Source: an uncultured Pyrinomonadaceae bacterium (GTDB lineage: Bacteria > Acidobacteriota > Blastocatellia > Pyrinomonadales > Pyrinomonadaceae). Taken from it: 47,972 nt of DNA. The position numbers and the translations under genes were made by a program. The notes beneath the pieces were generated by a model. It was not told the DNA's origin. It saw nothing but the letters and a program-made list of their open reading frames with translations, and did not search any database. Every line of letters begins with the position of its first letter. Positions within the stretch are counted from its first letter, which is position 1. Where the stretch lies: NCBI GenBank assembly GCA_902805935.1, contig CADCUR010000308.1, forward strand, positions 1 to 47,972. Reading direction: 5' to 3'. Shown one piece after another: positions 16,615 through 25,123 of the stretch.

Positions 16615-17823
16615 TTAGCGAACCGGCGGACGCTGACCGACTGGTCTTCCCTGCGCGTATGGGCTGCCCGGCGTTTGACCGTTTAGCGGCGGTTTGCCGC
16701 CTCCGTTGTAAGCCTGGTTTAAGCCAGAGCCGCGCTCGATTAAATCTCTCAATTCGTCGGCGTTCGAGGTGCGCTGCATCGCCACGTCAAGAGTGATTTG
16801 GCGTTTTTGATAAAGCGTGGCGAGAGCCTGATTAAACGTCTGCATTCCGAATTTATCTTGTCCGGTCTGCATCGTCGAGTAAATCTGGTGAATTTTGTCT
16901 TCGCGGATAAGATTGCGGATGGCGGCGTTCGGCACGAGAATCTCTAGCGCCATCACGCGCCCGTCGCCGGATGATTTCGGCAAAAGCGCTTGACACAGAA
17001 TACCTTCAAGAACCATCGAAAGCTGCGTGCGAATTTGCGATTGCTGTCCGGCGGGGAAAACGTCAATGATGCGGTTGATGGTCGAAGCGGCGGAGTTAGT
17101 GTGCAGAGTGGCGAAGGTTAAATGTCCGGTTTCGGCGATTCTGAGCGCCATCTCGATAGTTTCCAGGTCGCGCATTTCGCCGACCAGAACCACGTCTGGG
17201 TCTTGGCGTAAGGCAGTCCGCAGAGCGTCGGCGAAACCGTGCGTGTCGGCGTTGACTTCGCGTTGGTTGACGACGCAGTTTTTATGATTGTGCAGAAATT
17301 CAATCGGGTCTTCGATAGTCAAAATGTGTTCGTTGCGGTCAACGTTGATCTTGTCAATCATCGAAGCGAGCGTCGTTGATTTACCGGAGCCGGTCGGACC
17401 CGTGACCAGAATCAAGCCGCGCGGCTTTTTGCACATATCCGAGATGACGGGCGGCAATCCCAAATCCTTAAAGGTTTTTATCTCATACGGAATCGCGCGG
17501 AACACCGCGCCGACCGCGCCTTTTTGATTAAACAGATTGGCGCGGAAACGCGACATTCCTTTTAATCCGAATGAAAAATCGAGTTCCAACTTTTCCTCGA
17601 AACGATGCTTTTGCGCGTCGGTCAAAACCGAATAAGCGAGCCGTTTCGTATCGGCGGGCGAAAACGCCGCGAAACCGTCGAGCGCGCTGAGGTGTCCGTG
17701 AACGCGCACTTGCGGCGCGGAATTAGTCGTAATATGTAAATCCGAGCCGCCCAAATCTGTCATTCGGCGAAGCAAATCGGGAAGCGTAATTTGGTCGGCT
17801 GTGGCTGGTTGTTCGGGATTCAT
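16615..17823 (-). CDS. pilT: Type IV pilus retraction ATPase PilT
   Basis: This 402-residue cytoplasmic hexameric ATPase depolymerises the pilus and so drives twitching. Motifs: N-terminal SDLHITTNSAPQVRVHG, Walker A GPTGSGKST (about residue 139), Asp box ILTIEDPIEFLH, Walker B DVVLVGEMRDLET, His box GHLTFATLHTNSA, and the PilT-specific AIRNLIRE (about 300) needed for retraction. The C-terminal 30 residues form a Gly/Pro-rich tail, longer than usual. The ATG at 17823 (MNPEQP) is chosen; an in-frame extension to 18141 only reads through the heptad repeats and the upstream gene in another frame. Neighbours are a putative exported basic protein upstream and pilC downstream. Confidence 0.96.
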   Translation of the reverse strand: MNPEQPATADQITLPDLLRRMTDLGGSDLHITTNSAPQVRVHGHLSALDGFAAFSPADTKRLAYSVLTDAQKHRFEEKLELDFSFGLKGMSRFRANLFNQKGAVGAVFRAIPYEIKTFKDLGLPPVISDMCKKPRGLILVTGPTGSGKSTTLASMIDKINVDRNEHILTIEDPIEFLHNHKNCVVNQREVNADTHGFADALRTALRQDPDVVLVGEMRDLETIEMALRIAETGHLTFATLHTNSAASTINRIIDVFPAGQQSQIRTQLSMVLEGILCQALLPKSSGDGRVMALEILVPNAAIRNLIREDKIHQIYSTMQTGQDKFGMQTFNQALATLYQKRQITLDVAMQRTSNADELRDLIERGSGLNQAYNGGGKPPLNGQTPGSPYAQGRPVGQRPPVR

Positions 17824-17825
17824 AA

Positions 17826-17940
17826 AGTTAAGTTTAGGAAGTTTAAGAAGTCTGGAAAGTTTGGGAAGCCCAGGAAGTTTGGGAAGTTTGAGGAAACCTT
17901 TTGACTTTCCAGATTTCCTCAAACTTCCTAGTCTTTCCAG
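17826..17940. repeat. Heptad-type repeat with nested hairpins upstream of pilT
   Basis: A 115-base stretch is made of GGAAGTTT-like units on the left and the complementary AAACTTCC-like units on the right. GGAAGTTTGAGGAAA (17882-17896) pairs perfectly with 17914-17928 (15 bp). TCTGGAAAGT (17851-17860) has its exact complement at 17904-17913, and CTGGAAAG recurs complemented at 17933-17940, so alternative folds are possible. It fills the whole gap between the exported protein gene (stop 17942) and the pilT start, inside the operon. Confidence 0.8.
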
Positions 17941-17941
17941 A

Positions 17942-18769
17942 CTATTTAAGTTCAGCTTGTTGAGTGCTGTTTGATTTGCGCTGGAGTGAATTGATGGCTT
18001 TTTCCGATTCCTGCTCGATGCGCTGCGAGTTATCTTTCGCGGCGTTGGTCGCCACGCTGTAAATGCGTCCGTCAACTTCCGTGAAATAAAACAAACGCGA
18101 TTGCACCGCGCCGCCCGCGCCCGGCGATTGCGCGACGACAACGTAAACCCGTTTGCCGCCGACCTGTTTTTGATAATCGTTGACGACCCAGCCTTCTTCT
18201 CGAATCATTCGGTCAATAACCGTGCGTCTTAAAGCGGAAGTCGAAACGCCGCCGACGGTTTTGTTCGACGGAACTTCATTGTCCGTATTGACCGCCGGAC
18301 CGACGACCGCAATCGCCGCTGAACCGATGTTCAAACCGCTTTCGTCGTCAACGCGGAATTGAAGTTCGCCTGCCGAAGCCTGACCGCGTTTCCAGCCGCG
18401 CGGCGCGGCTTCGCCCGACGGCAAAATCGCCGGCGCGTTGTCTGTGACAAACATCACTTTGCCGCCGGATTTAAGCGCAGTTTTTTGATTCGCGTTGTTG
18501 TTGCTGTCGGACGCTGCCCGAGTGTTGGCAAGCCGTATTTGGCGCAGGCGCAAATTACGCTTTCTGGCGTTCAGGGATTTCTGGCGATTCGTTCGCTGGC
18601 GATAAGCGCGCCACCATTTTTTCGAGTATTTTTTGTATTTCTTGCTTTTCTTTTTCGCCCGGTTCTGCTTTCGGTGCGAACCGGCTTCGACCTGTGTTGT
18701 GACGAGCGGCACAATCGTTCCCAGCCCGATTAGTATTGCCAAAGATAATGCGATTGCCTTGTAAATCAT
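17942..18769 (-). CDS. Exported basic protein of unknown function in the pil operon
   Basis: The product has 275 residues. It has a signal peptide (MIYKAIALSLAILIGLGTIV, then a likely cleavage after VEA) followed by a strongly basic stretch (about 30-80: KKKSKKYKKYSKKWW and several R-rich runs), then a mixed alpha/beta region from about 100 without any motif I recognise. A perfect Shine-Dalgarno (AAGGAGAAAGT) precedes the ATG. It sits between pilB (15 bases upstream) and pilT, so co-transcription is near certain and a role in pilus assembly or surface attachment is a fair inference. It does not look like a pilin: there is no prepilin cleavage G/E motif with a hydrophobic helix. The C-terminal region (YVVVAQSPGAGGAVQSRLFY) may be a small ligand or cell-wall binding fold. 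Confidence 0.75.
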   Translation of the reverse strand: MIYKAIALSLAILIGLGTIVPLVTTQVEAGSHRKQNRAKKKSKKYKKYSKKWWRAYRQRTNRQKSLNARKRNLRLRQIRLANTRAASDSNNNANQKTALKSGGKVMFVTDNAPAILPSGEAAPRGWKRGQASAGELQFRVDDESGLNIGSAAIAVVGPAVNTDNEVPSNKTVGGVSTSALRRTVIDRMIREEGWVVNDYQKQVGGKRVYVVVAQSPGAGGAVQSRLFYFTEVDGRIYSVATNAAKDNSQRIEQESEKAINSLQRKSNSTQQAELK

Positions 18770-18784
18770 ACTTTCTCCTTTTTC

Positions 18785-20677
18785 TTACAAAACCGTTTCT
18801 TTGACGACTTCTTCAATCGTCGTAATCCCTTCGCGCAGTTTGTGAAGACCCGAACCGCGCAAAGTTATCATTCCGAGTTCGATGGCTTTCCGGCGAAGTT
18901 CGATGGCGCTCGCGCCGATGATAATCAACTCGCGCAACTCGTCGGTGATTTCCATCACTTCATAAAGACCGACTCTGCCTTTGTAGCCCGTGCCGTTGCA
19001 ATTCTGGCAGCCTTTACCTTTATAAGCCTTCATTTCGTCAGCTTCTTCTTTTGAAAATCCGATTTCGGTGAACGCTTCAACCGGCAGATGGACTTCTTCC
19101 TTACAGTTTTTGCAGATTCTTCTGATCAGTCTTTGCGCTTGAATGATATTGACGCTCGTAGCGACCAGAAACGGCTCGATGCCCATATTGACCATTCGGG
19201 AAATCGTTGAAGGCGCATCGTTCGTATGCAGCGTTGATAAAACAAGGTGCCCGGTGAGCGCAGCTTTGATGGCGATTTCCGCCGTTTCAAAGTCGCGGAT
19301 TTCGCCGACGAGAACGATGTTCGGGTCTTGGCGAAGGAACGAGCGCAGCGCGGCGGCAAAATTCAACCCGATTTGCTCTTTCATCTGCACTTGGTTGATA
19401 CCGGGCAAGTTGAATTCAACCGGGTCTTCCGCCGTCATAATATTTGTTTCCGATGTGTTCAGAGCCTGAAGCGCGGAATAAAGCGTGTTGGTTTTTCCCG
19501 AACCGGTCGGACCCGTAACCAAAACCATTCCATAAGGTTTAGAAATGTTGCGCTGGAAAATTTCCAAACCTTCCGGCTCGAAGCCGAGTTTGGTCATATC
19601 GAGCATCAGCTTGTCTTTATCGAGCAGACGAAGCACGACTTTTTCTCCGAACAGCGTCGGCAAGGTCGAGACGCGGAAATCTAGTTCGCGCGAACGGTCG
19701 TCAATTTTGACTTTGATTTTGATGCGTCCGTCTTGCGGCAGGCGTTTTTCGGAAATGTCGAGCTTCGACATAATCTTCAGACGCGAAATAAGCGCGTCGC
19801 GCATCTTCATCGGCGGGTGCATCACGTCGTATAAAACGCCGTCAATGCGAAACCGTATGCGTAAATCTTTTTCGTAAGGTTCGACGTGTATGTCGGACGC
19901 GCCGCGCCGCAGAGAGTCAACTAATAAAACATTGACCAGACGAACGACGGGCGCGTCTTCGCTCGCAATGGCGAGTTGGGCGAGGTCAATTTCGTCATTG
20001 TCTTCAAGCAGTTCAAATTCTTCGGTTTCGCTCGCGCCGAATTCAAAGCGGTCGAGCGAGACGGTCAGATCCGATTCAACCAATCTTTGGTCAAGCGTCG
20101 CGGCTGCCGCTCCGTTGCTCGGCGCGACTTTGCCGTTTCTGCCTTTGCCGTTTCTGCCGTTATGAGTTTTGCCGTCGGCGTTTTTGCCGATGCTCGGAAC
20201 AAATCTTTCGATTCCGGTGACAGCGGATGAATCGAAAAGCTCGATTTCGTTAGAGTCGCTGTAATACTTTCCGATGGCAACGACTAAAGACGCTTCCGAA
20301 GCGATGACTGGCTCCACGTTTAAGCCGGTCATAAACTTTATGTCGTCCATCGCAAAAACATTCGTCGGGTCAGCCATCGCCAGCGTTAAGGTCGCGCCGA
20401 CTCTGGAAATCGGCAAAACCGAATACTTGAGCGCGACTTCGTGAGAAATCAATTTGATGGTTTCATTTTCAATCTGAAACAGGTCTAAATTAATAGACGG
20501 AATGCCGTATTGTCTGGACAAAACGGCGGTTATCACGTCTTCGGAGATAATTCCAAGATTGACTAAATTCGCGCCCAGCCGCCCGCCGTTAGCGCGCTGA
20601 TACTCCAAAACCTCGCGTAGCTGCTGCGAAGAGATTAGATTTTCACGGACAAGGATTTCTCCAAGTTTTGCTGACAT
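18785..20677 (-). CDS. pilB: Type IV pilus extension ATPase PilB (GspE/PilB family)
   Basis: The product has 630 residues. The N-terminal MshEN-type domain (about 1-150; LGEILVRENLISSQQL, QYGIPSINLD) often binds cyclic di-GMP in PilB/MshE proteins. A low-complexity linker follows (about 165-200), with the motif GRNGK repeated, then the ATPase core: Walker A GPTGSGKTNT (about 388), Asp box TAEDPVEFNL, Walker B NIVLVGEIRDFET, His box GHLVLSTLHTNDA. A zinc-binding tetracysteine region is present (CKNC about 521, CQNC about 559). An HD-GYP protein elsewhere in the window makes cyclic di-GMP control of the pilus plausible. It is the first gene of the minus-strand pilus operon, with a strong promoter upstream. 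Confidence 0.95.
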   Translation of the reverse strand: MSAKLGEILVRENLISSQQLREVLEYQRANGGRLGANLVNLGIISEDVITAVLSRQYGIPSINLDLFQIENETIKLISHEVALKYSVLPISRVGATLTLAMADPTNVFAMDDIKFMTGLNVEPVIASEASLVVAIGKYYSDSNEIELFDSSAVTGIERFVPSIGKNADGKTHNGRNGKGRNGKVAPSNGAAAATLDQRLVESDLTVSLDRFEFGASETEEFELLEDNDEIDLAQLAIASEDAPVVRLVNVLLVDSLRRGASDIHVEPYEKDLRIRFRIDGVLYDVMHPPMKMRDALISRLKIMSKLDISEKRLPQDGRIKIKVKIDDRSRELDFRVSTLPTLFGEKVVLRLLDKDKLMLDMTKLGFEPEGLEIFQRNISKPYGMVLVTGPTGSGKTNTLYSALQALNTSETNIMTAEDPVEFNLPGINQVQMKEQIGLNFAAALRSFLRQDPNIVLVGEIRDFETAEIAIKAALTGHLVLSTLHTNDAPSTISRMVNMGIEPFLVATSVNIIQAQRLIRRICKNCKEEVHLPVEAFTEIGFSKEEADEMKAYKGKGCQNCNGTGYKGRVGLYEVMEITDELRELIIIGASAIELRRKAIELGMITLRGSGLHKLREGITTIEEVVKETVL

Positions 20678-20743
20678 TAGTAAAAGTTTTCCTTTCGTTT
20701 GTTAAAAAAAGAGGATTTTCTGAGAAGAGTTTCGCGCAGTTTA

Positions 20744-20785
20744 CACTACTTAGTGACGCAAAATAAAACGATGATAAACATCGTT
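20744..20785 (-). promoter_or_regulatory. Two dyads in the pilB leader
   Basis: CACTA-CT-TAGTG (20744-20755) and the hairpin AACGATG-ATAAA-CATCGTT (20767-20785) lie between the promoter and pilB. They could act as an operator or as mRNA secondary structure; function is not shown by sequence alone. Confidence 0.4.
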
Positions 20786-20792
20786 GATATAG

Positions 20793-20821
20793 ATAATAGA
20801 TGTTTACTTTAGAAGTGTCAA
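20793..20821 (-). promoter_or_regulatory. Sigma70-type promoter of the pilB-hyp-pilT-pilC operon
   Basis: On the minus strand a perfect -35 TTGACA (20821-20816) is followed after 17 bases by -10 TATTAT (20798-20793). The pilB ATG is about 115 bases downstream, leaving a leader with two dyads. Confidence 0.75.
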
Positions 20822-20853
20822 GATTCTTTTTGGCTTGGTGTCTTTAAAAAATA

Positions 20854-20886
20854 AAGAGCCGCGTCTCATCGAAAGGCGCGGCTCTT
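20854..20886 (-). terminator. Terminator of the TPR protein gene
   Basis: AAGAGCCGCG (20854-20863) pairs with 20877-20886, extended by two more pairs including one G-U. On the minus strand it is followed by TTTATTTTTT. It lies 21 bases past the stop of the TPR gene and just upstream of the pilB promoter. Confidence 0.85.
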
Positions 20887-20906
20887 GAGTCGTTTTAGTT
20901 TGCAGT

Positions 20907-22208
20907 TTAGTTTTTCTTTCGAGTGGTTTTTTGCGGAGTCAATTTCTGCGATTTAAGATATTCGACCGCTCCGGCGACGCTCTCTTTTAATTTGTGCGTG
21001 CTCGGCGCGACCTCCGCAAATCGCTGCATGTAGTTCAATCCTTCCTGTTTTTGCTGCGTATTGCCGCTTCTCTCGCCGGCGTCGAAAAGCGATAATCCCA
21101 AACCGGCTAAAGCATCGGGGTTGTCGGGTGACGTTTCGAGCGCTTTTTTGTATTCGATAATCGCATTGTCGGGATCGGCGGCGATGCGGTAAACATCGGC
21201 TAGAACGACCTGCGCTTCGGCTTTAGCGGCTTTGTCGGTTTCGACCAGGGCATACTCTTCTATCAATGTTTTAATGGCGCTCGTTTTGGTGTTGTCAATT
21301 TTCTCGGTCACCACCATATTTTTAGTGAGGTCTTTTGCTCCGCGCAGCGTATCCATCTTGACGGCATCGTAATTCTTTCGGTCGACGATGTCCGTTGCCG
21401 GGGCGTTTTTCAAAATGGTTAAAGACTGACTGTAAGCGTCAACGGCATCGGCGAAGTCTTTGGTGACTTTGTTCATGCTTTGCACTCTCGCACTCGCGTC
21501 GGTCAATGTTCTGCTTTGATTATACGTATCAACGCCGCGAAATCTTAAAGACAACGCTTTGTTATTTAATAGTACCGGCGCGCTGCCGACAAAATCGTAA
21601 CTGGCTTTATAACCCTCGTCGAATTTCGCAACCGCCACGTCATAATTTTTAGCAGTGTAGGCTTTGTTGCCTTCGTCGAGAGCTTTTCTAACCAATTCGT
21701 CGCTTTCTTTGGATTTTGCGTTTTTGGCATTAACCTCGGCGACTTGCTTTTCATATTCCGCCTGCGCCTTTTTTTGTTCGGCGGTCAATTCGCCGCTCGG
21801 GTTCGCAGCCGGAGCAGCATTCAAAGCTCCTCTGGCTTGCTCCTCGGTCAAACGCGCTCCGTCGCCTTCAACCAATGTAATAGTAATTTTTTCATTTCCG
21901 GCTTTAACGCCCGGAAAAATTTCCGCTTTCGCACTCGGCGCACTGACGGCAAACATAAACTGCCCGCCAAGCGGAAATCCGGCAAAGCTAAATTCGCCTT
22001 TGCCGTTGGTTTTGCCCGACGGCAGTTTTCCTTTGACATCTATCCGGTAAACGTCAATGACGGCATCGGCAACCGGCACAGTCGTGCCGTCCGCTTTTTT
22101 CATCACGACGCTCCCCATCACCGGCGCGGTTTGGGCGAGAGCGGCGATGCCGCCCGTCATGAATAAAGCGATAGCTAAAAGAAACGTCAAATAATTTTTA
22201 CGAAACAT
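20907..22208 (-). CDS. Exported TPR protein with carboxypeptidase-regulatory-like N-terminal domain
   Basis: The product has 433 residues. A signal peptide (FLLAIALFMTGGIAALAQ) is followed by a beta-sandwich of the carboxypeptidase regulatory-like type (about 30-110; VPVADAVIDVYR, GKTNGKGEFSFAGFPLGG), then an Ala/Glu/Lys-rich helical linker with coiled-coil character and at least three TPR-like repeats (about 180-400; GNKAYTAKNYDVAVAKFDEG, ADPDNAIIEYKKALETSPDN). Proteins of this build are common in Acidobacteriota, and a periplasmic scaffolding role is likely; no enzyme activity is visible. The ATG at 22208 is used: GGAGG lies 8 bases upstream. The in-frame TTG at 22223 would overlap that Shine-Dalgarno. 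It is divergent from serC. Confidence 0.8.
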   Translation of the reverse strand: MFRKNYLTFLLAIALFMTGGIAALAQTAPVMGSVVMKKADGTTVPVADAVIDVYRIDVKGKLPSGKTNGKGEFSFAGFPLGGQFMFAVSAPSAKAEIFPGVKAGNEKITITLVEGDGARLTEEQARGALNAAPAANPSGELTAEQKKAQAEYEKQVAEVNAKNAKSKESDELVRKALDEGNKAYTAKNYDVAVAKFDEGYKASYDFVGSAPVLLNNKALSLRFRGVDTYNQSRTLTDASARVQSMNKVTKDFADAVDAYSQSLTILKNAPATDIVDRKNYDAVKMDTLRGAKDLTKNMVVTEKIDNTKTSAIKTLIEEYALVETDKAAKAEAQVVLADVYRIAADPDNAIIEYKKALETSPDNPDALAGLGLSLFDAGERSGNTQQKQEGLNYMQRFAEVAPSTHKLKESVAGAVEYLKSQKLTPQKTTRKKN

Positions 22209-22430
22209 TTTAAAATCCTCCAAAAAATCTTTTTATAAAGTCGTATCGAAAAACGCCTCTTTACGATGTTTCCGAAAAAAGAAGAGTTGTTATTTAAGTA
22301 AGTATTTTAACTCAACTCGGTCAGAATTTTGAAGCGAGAAACCGAATTTGCCAAAATTTATAATTTTTTTTTCGTGTGTTATCTTAAACTCTTATTATTC
22401 AGAACTGATTTTTAAGCAGAGGAGATTTTA

Positions 22431-23519
22431 ATGACCGAGAGGATTTACAATTTCAGCGCGGGACCGGCGGTTCTGCCGCTCGAAGTTTTGCAGCAGGCGC
22501 AAAGCGAGATGACATCTTTAAACGGAATCGGGATGAGTGTGATGGAAGTCAGCCACCGCTCGAAACATTTCGCTCCCGTTCTCGAAGCGGCGAAAAGCGG
22601 CATCCGCCAGCTTCTGCGCGTTCCCGACAACTATAAAATTCTTTTTCTGCAAGGCGGCGCGAGTCTGCAATTCTCAATGATTCCGCTTAATTTCTTGGGG
22701 CAAGATGAAACTGCTGATTACGTCATAACCGGCGCTTGGGGCAAAAAAGCGATTAAAGAAGCGAAACGCTGCGGCGATGCGAAGGCGATTTTTTCCACCG
22801 CCGATTCTGGTTTTAAATCTGTGCCGACGCAGGACGAACTCGCTTTCAGCGAAAACGCCCGCTACATTCATTACACTTCAAACGAAACCATCGAAGGAGT
22901 CGAATTTAAATACGATTTGGACGGGAAAGGCGTGCCGGTCATCTGCGATGCTTCGTCAAACATTCTCTCAAAACCGATTGACATCGAAAAATACGCTTTG
23001 ATTTACGCCGGAGCGCAGAAAAACATCGGACCTTCGGGCGTAACGCTCGTTATTATCCGCAACGACCTACTTGAACAAGTTCCCGAAAATCAACATTCAA
23101 TGCTTGATTACCGCCTTATTGCCGAAAACGATTCGATGCTCAACACGCCGAACACGTGGGGAATTTACATTATCAATCTGGTCTGCCAGCACATTGTAAA
23201 ACACGGCGGACTCGCGGCGATGGAAAAGAAGAACGAGAAAAAGGCAAAGATTCTTTACGACGCGATTGACACAAGCGACGGTTTTTACCAAGGACACGCC
23301 GAGAAGTCGGCGCGTTCGCTGATGAACGTCACCTATCGTTTGCCGACTGAAGAACTAGAAAAACAGTTTACGTCCGAAGCCGCCGCGTGTAACCTCGACG
23401 GTTTGAAAGGACACCGTTCAGTCGGCGGCATTCGCGCTTCGATTTACAACGCTTTTCCGCAAGAAGGTGTTGAAGCATTAGTTGAATTTATGAAAGATTT
23501 CGCGCAGAAAAACGGGTGA
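22431..23519 (+). CDS. serC: Phosphoserine aminotransferase
   Basis: This 362-residue class V aminotransferase makes 3-phosphoserine from 3-phosphohydroxypyruvate and glutamate, the second step of serine biosynthesis; it can also act in pyridoxal phosphate biosynthesis. Visible: NFSAGPAVLPLEVL at the N-terminus, MSVMEVSHRSKHF, LFLQGGASLQFSMIPLN, the PLP lysine in YAGAQKNIGPSG (about residue 198), TPNTWGIY, and near the end GLKGHRSVGGIRASIYNA. Length matches the family. AGAGGAG lies eight bases before the ATG. serA and serB are not nearby. Serine is also the precursor on tRNA(Sec) for SelA, encoded next door, but the two genes converge and are not an operon. Confidence 0.97.
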   Translation: MTERIYNFSAGPAVLPLEVLQQAQSEMTSLNGIGMSVMEVSHRSKHFAPVLEAAKSGIRQLLRVPDNYKILFLQGGASLQFSMIPLNFLGQDETADYVITGAWGKKAIKEAKRCGDAKAIFSTADSGFKSVPTQDELAFSENARYIHYTSNETIEGVEFKYDLDGKGVPVICDASSNILSKPIDIEKYALIYAGAQKNIGPSGVTLVIIRNDLLEQVPENQHSMLDYRLIAENDSMLNTPNTWGIYIINLVCQHIVKHGGLAAMEKKNEKKAKILYDAIDTSDGFYQGHAEKSARSLMNVTYRLPTEELEKQFTSEAAACNLDGLKGHRSVGGIRASIYNAFPQEGVEALVEFMKDFAQKNG

Positions 23520-23524
23520 TTTTT

Positions 23525-23603
23525 TAGCCGCGAACAAACACGCGCAGAACACGAAATTAAGTCCAGAAAATTTTTCGTGAATTTTCGTGTTTGTCCGCGG
23601 CTA
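23525..23603. terminator. Bidirectional terminator between serC and selA
   Basis: An 18-base arm (23525-23542) pairs with 23586-23603 with one mismatch; a smaller CACGAAA/TTTTCGTG complementarity lies inside. The outer arm contains ACACG-type units like those of the other heptad structures in this window. It overlaps the last codon and stop of selA on the minus strand. Confidence 0.75.
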
Positions 23604-25016
23604 AATATTTTCTAAAATTTCTAAAAGTTCAGCTTCTTCGCTTTCCGAGACTGTTCGCAAATCAATTAGAACCACATCATCTAAAATTCGGGTAATAATC
23701 GGCGGATTCGAGAACCGCAGCGTTTCTTCTAATTCTGCCGCCGACATCCGCTCGTGTTCGAGCGCGAGCAAAATCGTTGCGGGCTGCGCTGTCGGCGCGG
23801 AACCGCCGCCGACCACCGATTTGCCTTCAGCGATTTCGATTTTCAAATCTTTGTTCGCGCCGCGATTTTTATTCAGTTTTTCCGCAAAACCCGACGAGCG
23901 CGTTTTCAATTGTTCAATCGTCGCCGAGAGCATTTTCAAAACGGGAATTTCCTGCACAGCCGCCTCCCTGCGAAAAGATTCGAGCGTCGCTTCGAGCGCG
24001 GCGTAAATTAACTTATCAACTCTGAGCGCGCGGTAGAGCGGATGCTTTCTGATTTTCTCGACGACTTCGCCACGCCCGACAATCAAGCCCGACTGCACGC
24101 CGCCGAGCAGTTTGTCGCCGCTGAACGTGACAACATCCGCGCCGGCTCGTATCGAATCGCTGATCACCGGTTCGTCCGTCAAACCGTAGCGGCTCAAATC
24201 GAACATCGCGCCCGAACCGGCGTCTTCGTAAAGCAGGATGTCTTTTTCGCGCGCGAGTTCGGCGAGTTCGCATAAAGCGGGCGCGTGGGTGAAGCCGACG
24301 ATGCGGTAATTCGACGGATGAACGCGCAAAATCAATTTCGTATTTTCTGAGACGGCGCGTTCGTAATCAGAAACGCGCGTCCGATTCGTCGTGCCGACTT
24401 CTCTTAGACGCGCGCCGGATTGTTCCAACACGTCGGGTATGCGAAAATCGCCGCCTATTTCCACAAGTTCGCCGCGCGAAATAACCGCTTCGCCGCCGCG
24501 CGCCAGCACTGTCAAAACCAAAAAAGCAGCCGCCGCGCAATTATTGACCACGAGCGCGTCGTCCGCGCCCGTGAGTTCGGCTAAAAGATTTTCGACGCGC
24601 GCGCCGCGCCGTCCACGCTCGCCCGTCGTTAAATCGTACTCGAGCGTGCAGTATCGCGCGGCGTTTTCCGTTAGCGCTTTGACCGCTTCGTCCGACAGCG
24701 GCGCGCGTCCCAAATTCGTATGAACGATGACGCCCGTCGCGTTTATAACTCGGCGCAAACCGGAATTACGTTCGTTGCGCCAAAGTTTTTCGAGATTTTT
24801 TTCAGCTTCCGCTAATAGTTCTTCGCGCGAGTAATTTTTATCGCCGCTCGGTTCGCCTAACATTTCGCGTCGTAGCGCGTCGGTCAACGCGCGAGCCAGC
24901 AAGGTCAAATGTTTCGCGCCTGATTGTCGCCGAATGCGCGCGGCGGTCGCCGTCTGAAGAATCGCGTCAACCGAAGGCAGCAGCCGCAGATTTTCGCGGC
25001 GGTCGTGTTTGCTCAT
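23601..25016 (-). CDS. selA: L-seryl-tRNA(Sec) selenium transferase
   Basis: This 471-residue PLP enzyme converts seryl-tRNA(Sec) to selenocysteinyl-tRNA(Sec) with selenophosphate. Motifs: N-terminal LRLLPSVDAIL, NATGVIVHTNLGRAPLS, CTLEYDLTTGERGRRG, VNNCAAAAFLVL, VEIGGDFRIPDV, VGTTNRTRVSDY, EDAGSGAMFDL, and the PLP lysine in FSGDKLLGGVQSG (about residue 300). Length and order are those of bacterial SelA. Its presence implies that the organism makes selenoproteins, but selB, selC and selD are not in the window and no interrupted UGA gene was noticed here. It is divergent from the small MXAN_5187-like gene, 107 bases apart. Confidence 0.96.
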   Translation of the reverse strand: MSKHDRRENLRLLPSVDAILQTATAARIRRQSGAKHLTLLARALTDALRREMLGEPSGDKNYSREELLAEAEKNLEKLWRNERNSGLRRVINATGVIVHTNLGRAPLSDEAVKALTENAARYCTLEYDLTTGERGRRGARVENLLAELTGADDALVVNNCAAAAFLVLTVLARGGEAVISRGELVEIGGDFRIPDVLEQSGARLREVGTTNRTRVSDYERAVSENTKLILRVHPSNYRIVGFTHAPALCELAELAREKDILLYEDAGSGAMFDLSRYGLTDEPVISDSIRAGADVVTFSGDKLLGGVQSGLIVGRGEVVEKIRKHPLYRALRVDKLIYAALEATLESFRREAAVQEIPVLKMLSATIEQLKTRSSGFAEKLNKNRGANKDLKIEIAEGKSVVGGGSAPTAQPATILLALEHERMSAAELEETLRFSNPPIITRILDDVVLIDLRTVSESEEAELLEILENI

Positions 25017-25123
25017 AAAATTATTCTAACTGAAAAAGTTCGTTGCAATAATCAAATAAGGAATTGTTTCGGCTTTGAAAGTTTTCTTTTAACTGGAACG
25101 GTTCACAAAACGGAAAAAACCAA

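Noticed and set aside
17824-18141. N-terminal extension of pilT by 106 codons
   Set aside because: It translates the heptad repeat and then overlaps the preceding gene in another frame; PilT proteins start near the ATG at 17823.
20976-22170. Plus-strand frames opposite the TPR gene
   Set aside because: Shadows of the conserved signal peptide and TPR coding sequence on the other strand.
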